From NCBI GenBank assembly GCA_018711785.1, contig DVHW01000007.1, positions 1 to 8,959 of the forward strand: 8,959 nucleotides of DNA. The letters are read 5' to 3'. Below, one piece after another: positions 7,508 to 8,959 of this stretch. The stretch is from Candidatus Galloscillospira excrementavium. GTDB lineage: Bacteria; Bacillota; Clostridia; Oscillospirales; Oscillospiraceae. The notes under the pieces were generated by a model. It did no database searches. It was not told the origin of the DNA and saw only the letters and a list, made by a program, of their open reading frames with translations. Position 1 is the stretch's first letter, and each line of letters opens with the position of its first letter. The position numbers and the translations under genes are program-made.

Positions 7508-7545
7508 CAGCGGACCGGAGGTGTCTCCCCCGGTCCGCTGTTTTT
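7508..7545 (+). terminator. Rho-independent terminator of the pst-pho operon
   Basis: A perfect 11-bp stem pairs 7508-7518 (CAGCGGACCGG) with 7530-7540, and five T residues follow (7541-7545). It lies 11 nt after the phoR stop. In the other direction the flank is only TTCTTAT, so it may also stop the converging minus-strand transcript, less efficiently. The TAA of the minus-strand peptidase gene (7544-7546) overlaps the T-tract. Confidence 0.9.
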
Positions 7546-7927
7546 ATTCCGGCTCGTCCTCCCCGGCGCGCCAAGCGTCCAGCATGGCCTCGTCCCTGCG
7601 CTCCAGGCCCCGCTCCCCGGCCAGACCCTCCATGTGGTGGGTGAACTCGTGGGCCAGGGTGGCGTAGAGCTCCTCCTCCCAGTCCTCGCCGCTCCAGTCC
7701 TCCTGCCGGGCCAGGGCGGCGAAGGAGCCGTAGTAGAGGAGGATGTACCGGCCCATCATGTCGTCGCAGTACTCCCCCAGAATATACATCTCCCCCGGGG
7801 GAAAGTCCGGGTCGGGCTTGGCCTCGGGCAGCAGGGAGATGCCGCCGTTGAGCTCGGCGTAAAACTCCGGCGGGAACTCCTCGGCCATGGCGTCCAGGAG
7901 CTCGCCGGCCTCGTCAAAGGTGAGCAT
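7544..7927 (-). CDS. Small zincin-type metallopeptidase (HExxH, Zincin_1-like)
   Basis: This 127-residue soluble protein has no signal peptide or membrane segment. It carries the zinc-peptidase signature HEFTH at 93-97 within a longer motif HEFTHHMEGLAGERGLE. Upstream segments ELNGGISLLPEA (25-36), YILGEY (48-53) and the strand RYILLYYGSF (60-69) match my recollection of the small bacterial zincin family related to Thermus TTHA0227. H93 and H97 should bind zinc and E94 act as general base; the third ligand is not assigned. Substrate is unknown. The SD sequence GAGGAG overlaps the stop of the upstream membrane-protein gene, with 9 nt between stop and ATG, so the two were probably co-translated. 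With that gene now cut by a transposon, its promoter supply is uncertain. Confidence 0.85.
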   Translation of the reverse strand: MLTFDEAGELLDAMAEEFPPEFYAELNGGISLLPEAKPDPDFPPGEMYILGEYCDDMMGRYILLYYGSFAALARQEDWSGEDWEEELYATLAHEFTHHMEGLAGERGLERRDEAMLDAWRAGEDEPE

Positions 7928-7936
7928 GAATACTCC

Positions 7937-8836
7937 TCATTTCTTTCCGGATTTTTTCCTGTTCTCCACCACGCCGCACAGGAGGGCCCCCACGAGGAAG
8001 AGGATCCAGGCCGGGTGCCAGGCGTCGAAGAGGAACCCGGCCAGCAGGAAGAGAATGGTGGCCCCCAGCATGATGAGCCCGCTCCACGGGCCGTCCTCCT
8101 CATCCTCCGCCTCCACGGCGCGCCGCAGGGCGGCCTCCAGCCGGGCCTCGATTTGCTCGTCCAGGCCGTCCCCGGGCCGGAGGAGCTTGGCGGCCTCCTT
8201 GGCGTAGGCCTCCAGGTCGTACTTCTCGTGGGCGATGCCCAGGTAGACCAGGGTGCCCACGGCCAGGGCCAGGACCAGCGCGAACAGGGCCCCGCAGAGG
8301 ACCTGGGCCCGCTCGTTGCCCGCAAAGAACACGCACAGGGTCACCAGCAGGGCCACGTCGGCCACGATGGCGGCGATGGAGCAGGCCAGCCCCAGGCGGA
8401 ACACCCGGCCGGCGTGGGCCATCTCCTCCCCGTCCCGGCAGTCGGGGATGACGGGGAACTGGCGCATGAAGTTCTCCCGGCCGACGCCGGCATACACAAA
8501 GAGGAACACCGCCGCGGCCACGCACAGCAGCAGGGGGAGGACGATGAGCCCGGTCTCCCCCAGCCGGGCATAGCAGAAGAGCAGGGCGGCCACCCCCGCC
8601 AGGATGAGCCCTACCCCCAGGGCGATCATAAGGGCGAACTGGTCGGTGTGCTGGTCGTACCGCTCATAGAGGCCGTAGGAGCGCTCCCAGGCCTCCTCCT
8701 CGGCGGAGAGGTCGTCGTCGGACACGCCGAAGGCGTCCTCCGCCAGCTCCTCCCGCATGAGCTGGTCCAGGGTGCAGGAGAGCAGGTCGGCCAGGGTGAG
8801 GAGGGTGGCGGCCTCGGGCAGGGTCAGGCCGGTATC
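7937..8836 (-). pseudogene. XRE-type HTH membrane protein, 5' end removed by transposon insertion
   Basis: The frame encodes 299 residues from the junction to the stop at 7937. The first 26 codons (8836-8759) read DTGLTLPEAATLLTLADLLSCTLDQL, given here only to identify it: the second half of a Cro/CI-type helix-turn-helix, where W-D/E-T-G, LP and L-A-D-L-L are typical. The rest has an acidic linker and about six hydrophobic segments, the first two near 42-64 and 70-91 counted from the methionine at 8758, and a lysine-rich C-terminus. Proteins with an N-terminal XRE domain fused to a membrane region are common in Clostridia; function is unknown. Beyond 8836 the frame enters the mobile element and meets TAA at 8843-8845. 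The ATG at 8758 has no convincing ribosome site, so any product would lack DNA binding. It could still make a headless membrane protein. Confidence 0.8.
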
Positions 8837-8959
8837 ACATAGTTAAAGATATTGGTGTCATTCAATCAATTTTGCCGATAAAGCGGTAGAAGATTTCTAC
8901 CTCCTGTTCCCGGCTTCCGTCCTCACTTTTGACCGCTTCATGGATAAGGATTTTTTCAA
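8837..8959 (-). mobile_element. Terminal part of a Tn4451-type (large serine recombinase) transposon or ICE
   Basis: Base composition drops sharply here compared with the very GC-rich host genes. The segment holds the 3' end of a recombinase gene and 25 nt of terminal sequence, then abuts the interrupted HTH gene. On the minus strand the junction reads TATGT, then GATACCGGC. Elements moved by TnpX/TndX-type recombinases are known to insert at, and be flanked by, GA dinucleotides; a GA sits exactly at this boundary (8836-8835). The rest of the element lies outside the window. Confidence 0.75.
8862..8959 (-). CDS. Large serine recombinase, C-terminal 31 residues (DUF4368-like end)
   Basis: Only the C-terminal end is present; the frame is open at the right edge and stops with TGA at 8864-8862. 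The visible residues include KILIHEAV, then EDGSREQEVEIFYRFIGKID. This pattern (I-x-x-I-x-V-H-E, then R-x-Q-E-V-x-I-x-Y-x-F-I-G-K) is the familiar C-terminus of Tn4451/Tn5397-type site-specific recombinases carrying DUF4368, which excise and insert the element through a catalytic serine near the N-terminus. Codon use is AT-richer than in neighbouring genes, supporting foreign origin. The gene ends 25 nt from the element boundary. Confidence is limited by the short length. Confidence 0.75.
   Translation of the reverse strand, partial: EKILIHEAVKSEDGSREQEVEIFYRFIGKID

Noticed and set aside
5634..7574. A 646-codon open frame on the minus strand opposite phoR
   Set aside because: It is a shadow of the GC-rich codon pattern of phoR: composition is full of H, G, L, V and A with no recognisable domain, and the sense strand encodes a complete kinase.
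7634..8842. A 402-codon plus-strand frame opposite the peptidase and the HTH-membrane gene
   Set aside because: The composition is typical of an antisense shadow, while the minus strand shows an HExxH motif, membrane helices and a coupled ribosome site.
1..8959. CRISPR arrays, tRNA or rRNA genes, and riboswitches
   Set aside because: Reading through the window I saw no regularly spaced direct repeats of CRISPR length, no cloverleaf-like segment and no recognisable riboswitch core. The non-coding gaps are all short and are accounted for by terminators, hairpins and the Pho region.

Overview
The window looks like a chromosomal segment from a GC-rich, Gram-positive anaerobe of the Clostridia. 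An Oscillospiraceae-like gut bacterium is my best guess. The inference rests on strongly C/G-ending codons, a lipoprotein-anchored PstS, Shine-Dalgarno sites before every gene, Bacillus-type direct-repeat Pho boxes, and a Tn4451-type recombinase tail. There is no rRNA or marker gene here to confirm the taxonomy.

Layout: (1) 2-514 is the 3' part of a HAD-family phosphatase gene, closed by a strong terminator at 530-574. (2) About 575-718 is a regulatory region with TTTACA repeats and a promoter. (3) 719-7496 is one compact seven-gene operon on the + strand: pstS, pstC, pstA, pstB, phoU, a PhoP/PhoB response regulator and a PhoR sensor kinase. It ends in a terminator at 7508-7545. The only sizeable gap inside it, between pstS and pstC, holds two RNA hairpins. 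(4) On the - strand, converging on the operon, is a small zincin-type metallopeptidase (7544-7927). Before it in that transcription direction lies a membrane protein that once had an XRE-type helix-turn-helix at its N-terminus (7937-8836). (5) 8837-8959 is the end of a mobile element whose last gene is a large serine recombinase, of which only the C-terminal 31 residues are visible. The element has cut the HTH gene in two at a GA dinucleotide.

How the genes work together: PstS captures phosphate outside the membrane, PstC and PstA form the channel, and PstB powers uptake. PhoU relays the transporter's state to PhoR, PhoR phosphorylates PhoP, and PhoP most likely binds the TTTACA repeats upstream of pstS, so the operon would amplify its own expression when phosphate is scarce. 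The hairpins after pstS probably give the binding protein a higher level than the membrane subunits.

The pst/pho part is conventional. The parts most worth a second look are the transposon junction and broken regulator at the right end, the pairing of that regulator with an HExxH peptidase, and the dense two-orientation cluster of CTTTACA sites that runs into the upstream terminator.
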